From the NCBI GenBank assembly GCA_029582165.1, contig CM055883.1, positions 19,128,501 through 19,192,500 of the forward strand: DNA of 64,000 nucleotides, written 5' to 3'. The position numbers and the translations under genes were made by a program. The notes beneath the pieces were generated by a model that worked only from the letters and a program-made list of their open reading frames with translations, was not told the origin of the DNA and made no database searches. Position 1 is the first letter of the stretch. Every line of letters starts with the position of its first letter. This document shows positions 43,687 through 54,941 of this stretch, piece by piece. This DNA is from Portulaca oleracea (taxonomy: Eukaryota > Streptophyta > Magnoliopsida > Caryophyllales > Portulacaceae).

Positions 43687-44280
43687 TAAGGCGTCATTCT
43701 CGCCCGAGATCAACATATGACTCATCAACGGTCATGTAAAGCATCATTCTTGCTCGAGATCATCCCCAAAGAGGCGCATGCCGCCCGCAATTGCGACACA
43801 GGATGAAGCTTCCAAGTGTCAACCCACACCTTCAAGTAAGGCGTCATTCTCGCCCGAGATCAACATCAACTCATCAACAGTCAGGTAGAGCATCATTCTT
43901 GCTCGAGATCATTCCCAAAGAGGCGCATGCCGCCCACAACTGCGACACAGGACGAAGCTTCCAAGTGTCAACCCACACCTTCAAGTAAGGCGTCATTCTC
44001 GCCCGAGATCAACATCGACTCATCAAAAGTCAGGTAGAGCATCATTCTTGCTCGAGATCATCCCCAAAGAGGCGCATGCCACCCGCAATTGCGATATAGG
44101 ACGAAGCTTCCAAGTGTCAACCCACACCTTCAAGTAAGGCGTCATTCTCGCCCGAGATCAACATCGACTCATCAATAGTCAAGTAGAGCATCATTCTTGC
44201 TCGAGATCATCCTGAAATAGGCGCATACCGCCCGCAACTATGATGCAGGACTCAGCTTCCAAGCATCATTCCAGGCTTTG
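43687..44280 (+). repeat. tandem repeat of about 149 bp, four copies
   Basis: Units begin TAAGGCGTCATTCTCGCCCG at 43687, 43837, 43986 and 44135. Each contains GCATCATTCTTGCTCGAGAT, GAGGCGCATGCC and CTTCCAAGTGTCAACCCACA. Within a unit, ATTCTCGCCCGAGATCA and ATTCTTGCTCGAGATCA form an internal repeat. The array ends about 70 bases before the LTR. Confidence 0.88.
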
Positions 44281-44337
44281 CAATCCAAAGTCATATCCTC
44301 AGACTACTTTGACCTTCGTCCTATTCGGACTCGATCA

Positions 44338-44351
44338 AAGTGGGGGCTCTC
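44338..44351 (+). promoter_or_regulatory. polypurine tract before the Tat-like 3' LTR
   Basis: AAGTGGGGGCTCTC directly precedes the LTR start TGTAGACACC. Confidence 0.7.
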
Positions 44352-45459
44352 TGTAGACACCGGACTTTGTACCGGGACAAGTGTACAAATCAAGTATAAC
44401 AAGAAAAGAGGCTAGCATGAAAGAGAATCCAAAGGGCCTTCCTCAATTAAAAGCTATCGGGCCAACCCACCACAAAAAGCCTTCATTTTCCACCCTTTCC
44501 ACAGACATATGCCCACCATTTCGAATCCCATTTTTTCCACAAGCCTTGTTGGCCCCATTTCTTTTGATGAGAGTAAAGTACACATGATACGCTTTCCAAC
44601 GCCTTTTGAATTGCCTCAATCGGAGTCCGGATGAAAGAGTTATGGTCGTTCGACGTTGCACTTAGCCAGTTTTAAAACCAGGCGAGTTATAACATTTTCC
44701 AGGCCCAGAAATCTGGCCCAGAAGTGCGCCCCAGCCCAGGAGTCTCAAAACTCGCCTAGGTTTTGAGAAGAAGAGCGGAGCGACGTCGTTTGGCTCCACG
44801 TCACTGATCCGTGTGCTAATAATATCAAAACCCGCCTAGGTTTTGAGGTAGTTGGCGCCAAAATCTGCATGCATGCGTGATCCCCTGATCTTTTCCCACG
44901 TGTTTGACCTCGCCATTGACTTCATATAACCCGCCTAGGTTATAGCTGATGGAGGGCATGATTTGTGGGGTATGTCCTCCATGGCTTCCTTCCAAAATCT
45001 TCATCCTTCACCTATAAATACCCCCTCCATTCCACCTTCATTTTCATCAACAACTACCATCTAATACCCCTACTCTACTCTCATTTCCCATCATATTATA
45101 CTTCCATTCTCTCAAATTCTCATCATCTCCTATCATTACTTTATTCTCCTACGATCAACAATTCTCACAAAAAAACTCTCACCATTATTCTCAAAATCTC
45201 CGCATTCTACTTCCATCTCATCAACTTTCATCATAAAATCACCCTCATAAACTACATCCATATTATACTTCTTTACATCATCCATAATCCATTTCTCATC
45301 CCCTCATAATCACACTCATCACAACCATATAACCATCCATACACCACCTTTTCTAGACGTTCACATTATTTCATCAAAGTTCCAAGTCAAGGGGGGCAAA
45401 TCAAGGGATCAAGTTCATCATTCCTATCACCTTAAGCAAGGTTTGATTTCTTTGGTTCA

Positions 45460-45492
<33 letters not shown>

Positions 45493-46280
45493 TGAAAATT
45501 CTTTCTTCTTGTACATTTTGTAAAATGAAAACCGCATTGTTTTATATTGCATGTTTCGAATAATAATTCCGCGAAATTAATCAAACATCTCCCCGCTCAT
45601 TTTCTTTTCAATATTGATTTTAGTAGTGTCTGTTTTTTTTATAAAACTGGCGGATTCGAGAGTTCTTATAACTCTCAAATTCTTAACCTTACCCCCGAAT
45701 CTAGAAATCGGGTTCGTAGACCGGAGTCTTTCTTTTTTTATTTTATGGTTTGTCTATTTCCTTAAATCGGCTGGCGACTCTTTTGACATTTTATAAATTC
45801 GTTTAACTATTTAAAATATTCGTTATACATAAAATAATTTAAGAAAATAATTTAGTTCATTTCCCTTCACTAATTTAAGATTGGACCCGAGGAAAATAGG
45901 CCATACATTAATAAAGCCTAGGCGGGTTTTATTAATTTCAACCCATTTTCTTCTGGTCCAGGGATGCAGATGGTCCAACCCAGGGTCTGCTAAAACCTAG
46001 GCGGGTTTTAGCATTTTCTGGTGGCCCGTCTGCTCCTCTTTGGGCTTGAATTCAGTGATCGGGCGGGATAAAATTATTGTTAAATTAATTTGTGTAATTA
46101 CGGATAATTTAAATAACAAAAAACGGGTTTGTAAATAAATAAAGTTTCATCACCCCGAAAATGAATTTTGAAAATTAAAAATATCCTTATTTAAGGATTA
46201 AGCAACTTTAGTCGGCTCCTGATCACAAAAGTAGCGCATCCGAAAATATTTCCCTGAACGGGAATTTTCCGGGTCCTACA
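44352..46280 (+). repeat. 3' LTR of the Tat-like element (1929 bp)
   Basis: It begins TGTAGACACC and ends GGGTCCTACA, so the outer five bases form an inverted repeat. A TATA box TATAAATA lies at 45013-45020. Five copies of a CCTAGGCGGGTT-type motif lie in two groups of opposite orientation (44750-44945 and 45915-46020). There is also an ATT microsatellite near 45463-45492. No second LTR is present in the window. Confidence 0.7.
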
Positions 46281-47340
46281 GTCATCGTCGCTTGGGAAAT
46301 ACGTATGTTTCGTTTTCAGTTATTGTTTTCCTTAATTATTATGAATGATTAATCCTCAACGTACTATCAACAAACTCTTAAGTGTTATCTTTTCATACAT
46401 AAGTATAAAAAATGCAAGCCATTATTGAACATGACAGTTAGGAGAATTGAGTAAATCTTCTATGCGTCAATTTATCTATATCAAAAGCACAATACATCTG
46501 TATCATAATTTTTTTACTAAAAGTACTATTAGTATGTACCACACCATAATTTTATGCGTCAATTTATTTATCGCAACATTTTCATCAATTTATTCTATGT
46601 GTCAATTTGTTTATTGCAACCTAATATACATATCTAGGTATCTTTCATTCTTTCCCAATCTGTCAACTATTAATGTTTGAAGCAACCATTGAATTCTGGA
46701 TGCTAAAGTTTATTCTATGCGTCAATTTATTTATTGCAACATTTTCTTCAACACAGACCAAATTTTCTCATTCATAAAGCACCAGTGAAGCATCACCAAG
46801 TAAGTCTTCCTACATCTTTCTTTTTCTTGTTTTAATGCTATCACTATCAATATTATTGCACACATCAACCCAATTTATTTTATTCGACTTCCATCCTTAT
46901 ATTATCTTCACATCTTCTAGCAGATTCAAATTTATTTAGGTGCAGGGTACATTTAGATTTTCCAAATCGTTAAGGAAAAGTTTAATTATATAATTCCTTT
47001 TCTGATACATGAATTACCATGATATCTTTGCACAGGCACTACACTTACAGCAAGACTGCATATCTCTCATTGTCAAATTCCATTTAGGCTATAGGGTTGG
47101 GTTGATTGATTAATAATTTTTCCACAAATTTGTGGGGTTTTATGTGATAGATTGTTATACAAGGTGTTGGTCACCCATACAAAGGTATGCCTGTACAAGA
47201 GTGAAATGCCATTTGCCCTCACACAACTAAAAACTTACCATATCTAAATCCTAATTCTTTTGTCTTAGTTTACATTTGGATAGGTTGTAAATAATCTACC
47301 TTCTATTAATGATATGTTAATGTGAATCTAATTATCTTTA
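46281..47340. other. non-coding stretch with a dispersed short repeat
   Basis: CTATGCGTCAATTTATTTAT (or a close variant), usually followed by TGCAAC, occurs near 46461, 46554, 46595 and 46716. The rest is AT-rich without a supported ORF. The segment near 46678 resembles 37969. Confidence 0.45.
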
Positions 47341-47943
47341 ATTTTCCTCGAGAGAGAGGTTAGAGAGAGTGAGACTCATGTTTTTCCTTCGTTTCCCCTG
47401 CTGCTATGGAAACCCTAGGTTTCCTTTTCACTTCTCCACTTCCTCTTTGCTTTCAATTGCTTCTGTTTTTTTTTTGTCAGTTTACCTCCTTTTGAATCCC
47501 CCTCCCCCTTAATACAATCAATTGATTTTTATCATCTACAACCTCTTGGTTGTCCGCTGACTCTTTCTAGCCTGCGAAAGGCATTCAATTTTAATCCCAT
47601 TGAAGGAACCTTTAATTGTTGGTGTTTATGGCCTGGAGGTGGTTCGAATTCTCCTCGGATTTTTTCTGAGTTACTGGTGCTTCGATTTGGTCTCGATCCT
47701 GCAATTCAACTTGTTGGGATAAATACTATTAATTTTCGAATCTGGCGATTTATGGCTTTTGATGATGGAAGGTACTGGCATTTTGCTGTTTCTCCTGCCG
47801 ATATTCATTGGCGGGCTCGACTGACTCTTCCAGGTGCGGCGTTCCTTTTTCCCTTGTTTATTGGTTTGGTCACTGGAATTTACTGCTCTTGGTTACGATC
47901 TGTGTTTGGGTGCTATAAGTAGTGGATCGATTGTTGTTAATCC

Positions 47944-49563
47944 TTGCCAAATCTCTCTTCTTCACCCTCCATCGATGTTCTACCCTGTTTTCTTACTTGT
48001 TTGCTTCTGCCTATCGGCGTAGCTTTCTCTCATGACGATCCTAATATCCCTAATCACGATGGTTCCAATTCTCCGCTTCCAGCCCCAAACTCCCACCCAA
48101 CTGACATGGGTGAGAGTTCACCTACATATCCGAGCCGAACAGCTAGGGTCCCCAATCCCTCTTTCGCCGACTCATTACGGTACGGAGTGAAAGGTGTGGA
48201 TGCAAATCGTGGTCCCTCATCGTCACCACAGTCTGTCTTTCATACTCACGGGACTCCGGGTAGTTCATCCGGTGGTATGAACCAACACCAGGTCTTGTCT
48301 AATGCTTCCAACCCCTCTAATCCTACGGATCAAGAGGATTCTGACCAAGCTGTCGATTTGCTTTTTCCCGATTTAATGAAGGATTTGGATATGGAGGAAT
48401 TATCCCAGCTATGTCTACTTGCAAAATTGTGGGGTGAGTATGCTCCTTTACCAGTTATTATGTCAAAGACTAAGTCGGATTGGAAGCATGTGCGAGGGGC
48501 AGTTGACTATATAGACCTGGGCTTGGGGTGGCTCCTGATTAAATTTGCTAATAAGGCAGATAAGGAATATGTTTGGCTCAACCGACCTTGGTTTGTTAAA
48601 GGTCTTAATCTTGTTTGTAGACCATGACAACCTTTTTTTGACCTATACTCGGCGGTTATCTCCACGATTGACCAATTGGTTCGCTTGTATCGTTTACCAT
48701 GGGAATTTTGGTCTGAGTCGGTCTTAAAACGGATACTTCGGTCTGTTGGGCAAGTCATTAGAGTTGAACCGAGTACTCTTTTGAGGAAGAAAGGACGTTT
48801 TGCCCGTGTACTAGTCAACATAGATATCGCAAGAACTCTCCCGGCGTCTATTTCCATTCCCTCGCCTTGGAGAGTTTTCACGATTCCTCTTATCTATGAG
48901 GGTCTCTTCGAAATGTGTGCTTTGTGTGGTTCCCGTGACCATCTGTTAGAATTATGCCCAAATGCCCCAATATCACCTAGGTTAGAACTCATGGTAGAAA
49001 AGTTTAAATCGATAGGGATAACTCCTTCTTGCTCGATGCAAGCTGCCCAACAGGAAGAATGGATATCGGTTGCCCCTCAAAAGCGTGGTCAAGTATCCAA
49101 ACCTTCTAGGCCCAAACAGCCTGGGATTCGAATCTCCGAAGACAGAGCGACGTTGCAATCTGTGAAGAAACCTGCTGTGGCAATTGTTGAAGGGAAGGGG
49201 AAAGGGAAGTTGGACCCGTATTGCAATTCTTCTATGCCCCCCTCTACTGGTTAATCTAAGGATGATTCTATGAGCACCCCTCTTCATGATGGGAGAAACT
49301 TTCCTACTGATGGTGAGAGTCCTTATGGGTTGGGTAGTAACTCAGTGTTTCCTTTAGGCCCTTCTACTCCCCCCTCGTTGGATGGTGCTAATACAACAAC
49401 TACCCAAATTCTTGATGCACTTGAGGAGTATGAGGAGGATTTCCTAGAGAACGATGAAGACATCTTTATTGATTTGGAAGAGTTAGGTTTGGGGTTATCT
49501 TCGGACTCGTCAAAAAAGAGAAAATATGATGATGGTGAGGAGTTTTTCTCCCATCCTAAATAG
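47944..49563 (+). pseudogene. LINE ORF1 (DUF4283 and CCHC zinc knuckle)
   Basis: The frame holds a Ser/Pro-rich N-terminal part (MGESSPTYPSRTARVPN). A DUF4283-like RNA-binding region follows (IMSKTKSDWKHVRGAVDYID, LLIKFANKADKEYVWLNRPW, RLPWEFWSESVLKRI, VGQVIRVEPSTLLRKKGRFA), then IPLIYEGLFEMCALCGSRDH, whose CALCGSRDHLLELC fits C-x2-C-x4-H-x4-C. An acidic C-terminal part reads EEDFLENDEDIFIDLEEL. It is interrupted by TGA at 48625-48627, where a Trp codon is expected after NRP-type context, and by TAA at 49252-49254; the frame continues through both. The exact start codon is unclear; the ATG near 48106 fits well. LINE ORF1 proteins bind the element RNA. Confidence 0.8.
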
Positions 49564-50744
49564 TAGACCATTATGTTGTTTCTTAAGGTTGTAAATCAGT
49601 TGGGGATTTTATTACCCCGATTTGATTTTCTGAATAATATTCTTCATCTTTCTTACCTTACTGGGTTCCTTGCTTTCCTTGTTCAATTGTTCCTGCCTTT
49701 CTTAGCATATCCTTACCTTTTTTGTGCCAGGACTTTTTTTTTTTTTGTGCTTTAACATTGATTAAAGCAGCAATTTCTTTCCACTCCTGCGTGTCAGTTT
49801 CCTATTTCATTTTTTTATATCGTGTCTCTTCACTGGCCTTCAATTTTATTTATAAGTGCCCTTTTCTGTTTGCTGTTTTACATGTGGCATGTTTTATTAC
49901 TTCCATTTGATGGTTGTATTTTTTCTCAGTGCATTCCATCTCGACCCTTTTGCCTATGGGTTCTGTTGTATGAATTATTTCTGTTTAGGTAGTTGTTGCT
50001 TTCTGAGACGCTTTTGTTGCTCCGGTCTTGGGCTGTTCTGTTGCGTTGAGCTGTTTTAGAGCTGGTAGGGGGGGCCCTTGCAGCTTTTGCTCGGAGTCGT
50101 TGGTGGGCTGGGCATTGCCTTCCACTGGCTTGGTTGCACACTATGACTCGTGTGTTGAGATTTATCCACTGTGGTCATAGTTTGGGCTACCGAATGATGT
50201 GTGGCTGCTCGCCTTGGTGTTGTTGGACCCTTTGGTTGTTACTCATCGAGGATGAGCCTTGGATTTCTTGGTACCCTAACGGATACTACCTTGATCAGGC
50301 CCTGAGACTCCTCCCTCCCTTATGGCGGGTTTTTTGTACGAATTTCCTTGGTTTTTTTGCTTCTTGTTGTTCTTTGTGTTTGCGATTATTTGGTTATTTT
50401 GGTGCATCTGTTGGGGGTCTTTGTTTTTGTGCAGGAAATTACTCTAGAGTGTTGTTGCGCGGCTTACAGAAGACTTTGAGGGGCTATGACCATTTTGGGT
50501 GGTTAGATCAGGACCATTTTCTTTGTCTTCCTTTATGGCCTGTGTTATGTTGCTTGTGTTTTAGAGGCTTTTTGATGGAGGGGGTTGGTTTTTTCTTTGC
50601 TGATTGGCTATCCTTTGTACGCCTTTCTGTACTCTTTTGTCTTGTTACTACTTTTGACCGCGAAGGTCTTTGCTTTGGCCGTGGAGGTCATCTGGAATTT
50701 ATTTTTGTTAACCCCGGAGGTCGTTTCCTATGTGTTTTGATTTA
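49564..50744 (+). other. LINE inter-ORF region with a 203-codon ORF ending TAATG
   Basis: Between ORF1 and ORF2 lie 1.18 kb of T- and G-rich DNA. A 203-codon ORF (50134-50745) rich in Leu, Cys, Phe and Trp fills its second half. Its stop overlaps the ORF2 start as TAATG. No domain is recognised and composition bias could explain the ORF. The overlap is the form used for termination-coupled reinitiation in some mRNAs. Confidence 0.4.
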
Positions 50745-50765
50745 ATGAAAATTCTGTGTTGGAAT
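50745..50765 (+). pseudogene. first seven codons of LINE ORF2
   Basis: ATG at 50745 encodes MKILCWN, the conserved N terminus of plant LINE ORF2. The copia element begins at the next base. The frame resumes at 60320 with VQGAKKIGLWNELIFLQRT. Confidence 0.85.
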
Positions 50766-51111
50766 TGTTGGGAATGTCCCGACAATGTTCGATATACACG
50801 GAGGTTAAACCAAAGTAATGTAGTAATTATATGTCTTGCTAGAGACCTCTATAATTTGTAATTGAATATGTTTAATTACAACTGTATTATTTGCTCCTAC
50901 TGGGTCACATAAGTCAGTGCCCTGGAACAATGTATGTAACCTAAGTGATATTGTATTATGTTTAGAAAAGTTGGGAACTGATTTATGTGAGAAATCAGCC
51001 CAACACGGATCGAACTGGGTTTAACATGGACCGTGTTGACCCAACACGATCTGTGGTGTCCATGGGCCGAGTTAATGGACCTTTCTGGAGTCCAACACGG
51101 ACCGTGTTAGG

Positions 51112-51284
51112 TAGGGGTGAGCAAAAATTCCGGGAATCCCGGTTCCGCCCCGGTCCCTGTCAAGTCCTGGTCCCAAAATCTCATTCCCGATGGGAGCGGG
51201 ACCGGGAGTGAGACTAAAAATAAAGTCCCGGTTGGGACCGGGAGTGGGATTTGACATCATTTCCCAGTCCCGGTCCCGATTCCC

Positions 51285-51333
<49 letters not shown>

Positions 51334-51793
51334 CAAAACAAGTGACTTCATGATGATTGATATTTGATAAACTTGTTTAATTTAATTTGCGTCCGCTCTT
51401 TAGATTTATTTTATTTATTAGTATTTCAAACTTAGCATATTTTCGGAAAAAAGAACGTTATGTATTAGATATTGCGTAATTTTAGTATAAGAAAAAGTGG
51501 CTATGTAAATAAACCAACGCCCATATTTGTGAAATTGGAGAAAACTTGTATGATTTATGTTGGTTTTTAATCGAAATAAATCAAATAATAAGTAAAAAAA
51601 TTAGGAGACCGGGCAATAAGATTCCCGGTTGATTTACCGGTCCCGGTGGGACCGAGAGCGAGAGCAAATATTTGCTCCCGGTCACAACCGGGACCGGGAT
51701 CGGGAGCAAAACTTTACTCCCAGTCACAACCGGGTCCGGGACCGGGACCGGGACCTCCGAAAATTACCGGGATCCCGGTCCCGCTCACCCCTA
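51112..51793. mobile_element. hAT-type MITE in the copia 2 LTR (682 bp)
   Basis: The terminal inverted repeats are TAGGGGTGAGC and GCTCACCCCTA. They are flanked by 8-bp sites GTGTTAGG (51104-51111) and GTGGTAGG (51794-51801) differing at one base. Both subterminal regions are filled with CCGGGACC-type repeats, and a TA microsatellite lies at 51293-51330. The 3' LTR of the same element lacks this insert. Confidence 0.85.
51293..51330. repeat. TA microsatellite inside the MITE
   Basis: About 18 uninterrupted TA dinucleotides. Confidence 0.9.
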
Positions 51794-52280
51794 GTGGTAG
51801 GCCTGAGAAGCGCGTCGTTGCGTTAAGTCGGCCCTGTTAGGGTTTTGAACCCTCTCCCTATGTTTTCTAAACACTATATAAAGGGGTCTCTATGAGAGAT
51901 TATTCAACACCAACTGCCTGAGACTCTTAGAGAGATACTAGGGTGATTTCCTGAGTTCCTGTCTCTTTTAGTTTGCAGTTCTTGTTTCCCGAAACATTCT
52001 CTGTTTCCCGAAACATTCTCATATACCAAATACATAGATCTTAGATTGAGATTTGTCTCGATCGGATTGATCTAGCAATCGGATTCCCGGAGTGCTGCGT
52101 GGACTTTTCTGTGGGGGATTTCAGCGTTGGAATCTCGAAGGTCAACCTCTTCTTCAGCCGGAATTAGCGATCCGGTATAATTACTAAAACCTCTGCAATT
52201 GTTGTGATTAATTATTTGTAATTGTTATGAATATTTCGCCAATTAATCTATATCTGTTTAGGAAACCTAGAACCTAACAC

Positions 52281-52293
52281 TGGTATCAGAGCC
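52281..52293 (+). promoter_or_regulatory. primer binding site (initiator tRNA-Met)
   Basis: TGGTATCAGAGCC lies one base after the 5' LTR. It is the standard copia primer site complementary to the 3' end of initiator tRNA-Met. Confidence 0.9.
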
Positions 52294-52719
52294 ACCAATT
52301 GCATGCTAAAGTATTGTACTTGAATTCATAAGTAATTTTGTCAATAGTTGAATTATATTATGAATATGCTAGAGTAGATTTATGCCTAAAATTTTGAAAC
52401 TTTATGAAATTTTAATCTTTATTATTCATGATAGTAAATATGAAATTTTGTTGTAAAATTTCATGCTTTGTTATTGTTTATTTCTTATTGCCTTTAATTA
52501 ATCGATTTTATGTTTATTTAATTGTTAAATATAGCATGAACTTGATTTAATTTTGAATGTTTTAGAAACAATCAAGTTTAATATTGTTAAACAGTAAGCA
52601 ATACATGAAATAGGTCTAAATTCGTAAAATAGGGTTTTGTAAAATTATTTTCTGATTTACTTTATTTACGGTAATTTTAATGAAAAAATGAAATAAAATA
52701 TCAAACGAATTCGAAAATT

Positions 52720-53460
52720 TCTGAAATTTTTACTGGTTGTGTCTTGAAGCGTTCTAAACTTTCCATAATTTTGTAGATTTTCCCAAATAAAATGAATTTT
52801 TAATTGAGTTTTCAGATATGAAGAGAAATAAAAGTCGTTTAATTATCTGAATTTTATAAGTTTGTAGAAATTTGTAAAACTTCTGAAATTTTTACAGTAG
52901 ATTACTGGGTAACCATGCTTTTAGGGAAAAACTTTTTCCGGTAATTTATCCGATCAAATTATATTTTTTAATTTAGATTTTCAGATCTGAGAGAAATAAA
53001 TTTGTTGCTTCTCTAAATTTTGTAAATTTATAGAAATTTGCAAATTTTCTGAAAACTTTACAGTAGGTTACTGGGTAACTATTCTGTTTTGGATAAACCT
53101 TTCGTGAATTTTCGAAATCGTTAACTAATTTTCCTTTAATTTTCATATTAACAGAAAAGTATAATTGTTTACTTCTCTGTTTTTTATTCTAATTTTCGAA
53201 ATTTGATAAAAATTTGAAATTTTTACAGTAGCATATTGGATGAACCTACTGTATAGGAAATTATAAAATTTAATTTTTTTTTAAACTTATCGGACTATTA
53301 TTATTTATTTTCCTCTTGAACGGAGAATTAAAAGGTTTAATTCCCTAAAATTTTACAATCTTTTGAAAATTTTGAAAACTTTGGAAAATTTTCATATTGG
53401 GTTATTAGATAACACTATCATATGAAACCCTTAAATTCGATAAGTTTTAATTTTTATTTA
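52720..53460 (+). repeat. degenerate repeats of about 165 bp in the copia 2 leader
   Basis: Phrases like GAAATTTTTACAGTAG followed by ATTACTGGGTAAC recur near 52886, 53052, 53216 and, weaker, 53380. Each is followed by an AT-rich segment with AGAGAAATAAA or similar. They form a non-coding leader array between the primer site and the first pol traces. Confidence 0.55.
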
Positions 53461-54941
53461 AGTTTTCATTCATGAAGTTAACTGATATTGGGAAGCAACA
53501 CAGACCGTGTTGAGCCAACACGGACCGTGTTGCTAGCAGTTTTGGTGAATTGGTGTGTTTTTGGGTTTAAAATTAATTTTAGAAATTAATTGTTAAACCA
53601 TATCACTACGAAATCAGTTAATGGGCATAAAATCTATTAATTTTGTAAAGTTTAGGAAACTTACAATATCTTTAAAAGATGTAGTATCTCTTAGATGTCT
53701 TGATTTTAGGAAAATCGAGTATTTTGTGTGTATAGGTATAAATTCCTAAATCTGTTTAGGTAACTAAGATAAAATTTGGAATTTTGTTTATTTTTATTAA
53801 TCATGCAAACTGTCTAGGAAACCCTTATTTAGTATTTGTTTCCTTATATGTGTTATATTGCAATTATGTGCGCCTTTATAATTTGCTATTTAAAGCATGT
53901 GTTATATTTGATATAATTACTGCAATATTACCTGTTTGCATGTGCTTCTAGTATGATCATAGATAGTCGGTTTTACCGGTCTGCGTACCGGGTTGGGTGA
54001 AATACGGTCTGCGTGCCATCTTTGAATTAATTTTAAATTTAAATTTTCAGTTAAGTTTATTTTAGTTCTTGTAAGACTTCAATTGGGAGGACCACTTTGT
54101 AATTTGTTGTACTTGGAGACATCAAGTCGAGTGGGAGTCCAACAATAATGGAGGTGTTGATTCGAGTGGGAGCCTATCCAAGGAAGTTGCAAAATCTAAG
54201 AAGAAATTTTTGAAGACTGTCAAGGCTTAGTTTAATTAGTTTGATTAAGTCTAGGTGGCCATACTAGGGATTTTATTTTATGCTTTAATTTCTTATAGCA
54301 TGTTGTTTTATTATTCCTTTTATGCTTTTTGAAAGAGTTCACCTAGAATTACATGCTTAAGATAGTAAAGCCTACTCTCAAAAATGAATTATTGCTCAAC
54401 CTATCGAAACATCCATCATTAATAAGTAGGGTGGGAGTTTGGTCAATTCAAATTGGCTATCAAAATAGTTTTGGGCCAAGAGCAGACGAAGAGAAATATT
54501 GTATTCGATACAAATTTCTTGCCAACAGTCATTTCGAATGATCGATCATAAGATGATCCACCAAAGATAACATGGGATCGAGTTTTGTTGGGCCAAAGTC
54601 CATTTGAGCCTATGAGTCTTATGGGTCTTGGTTAAAATTAAAACACTAAGTGAGAGTTAATAAAGTGTTTTAATTTGAAGTTAAAATTAGTTTAATATCT
54701 TTGATGAATAATAACTAAAATGAACCAATTTTGTCTCGTAGAATTATTTATGTCTTTTTCACTCAAACATCCACCACTAATAATATATTGTTTTCCCCTT
54801 GAGAAAGAGAAAAGCAATTACACCAATTCCTTCATTGGCATCGTCACCACAAGATTGTCTTGGAGGCAAATAAAAGGAACATGTCTTTGATATAACATTG
54901 AGCGAAGCATCAATATTAAGAGGTCAATCAAGCCAATTGAA
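53461..54941 (+). other. copia 2 interior without readable ORF
   Basis: AT-rich sequence where gag would be expected. No gag homology is recognised with confidence. Two palindromes like those in the LTR lie at 53497-53533. A region near 54080-54235 with phrases such as GAGTGGGAG has no open frame of use. Confidence 0.45.

Larger units (their letters stand above)
39010..46280 (+). mobile_element. 3' non-coding part and 3' LTR of a large gypsy element (Tat/Ogre-like)
   Basis: A plus-strand polypurine tract (AAAGTGGGGGCTC) leads straight into a 1.9-kb LTR that starts TGTAGACACC and ends GGGTCCTACA. Upstream, more than 5 kb of non-coding DNA is built from several tandem-repeat families and G-, GA- and A-rich runs. 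Large repeat-laden untranslated regions between pol and the 3' LTR are known from the Tat/Ogre lineage; the assignment rests on that resemblance. No gag-pol is present and the left boundary is uncertain, so the element is 5'-truncated. Confidence 0.6.
50766..52279 (+). repeat. 5' LTR of copia 2 with nested MITE
   Basis: Without the MITE and its duplicated site the LTR is about 824 bp. It contains palindromes around CACGGACCGTG and a TATA box (CTATATAAAGGGG near 51875). It ends AACCTAACA next to the primer site. Confidence 0.9.

Noticed and set aside
43687..44280. CRISPR-like array
   Set aside because: Four direct repeats of 149 bp are contiguous without unique spacers, and the context is a plant retrotransposon.
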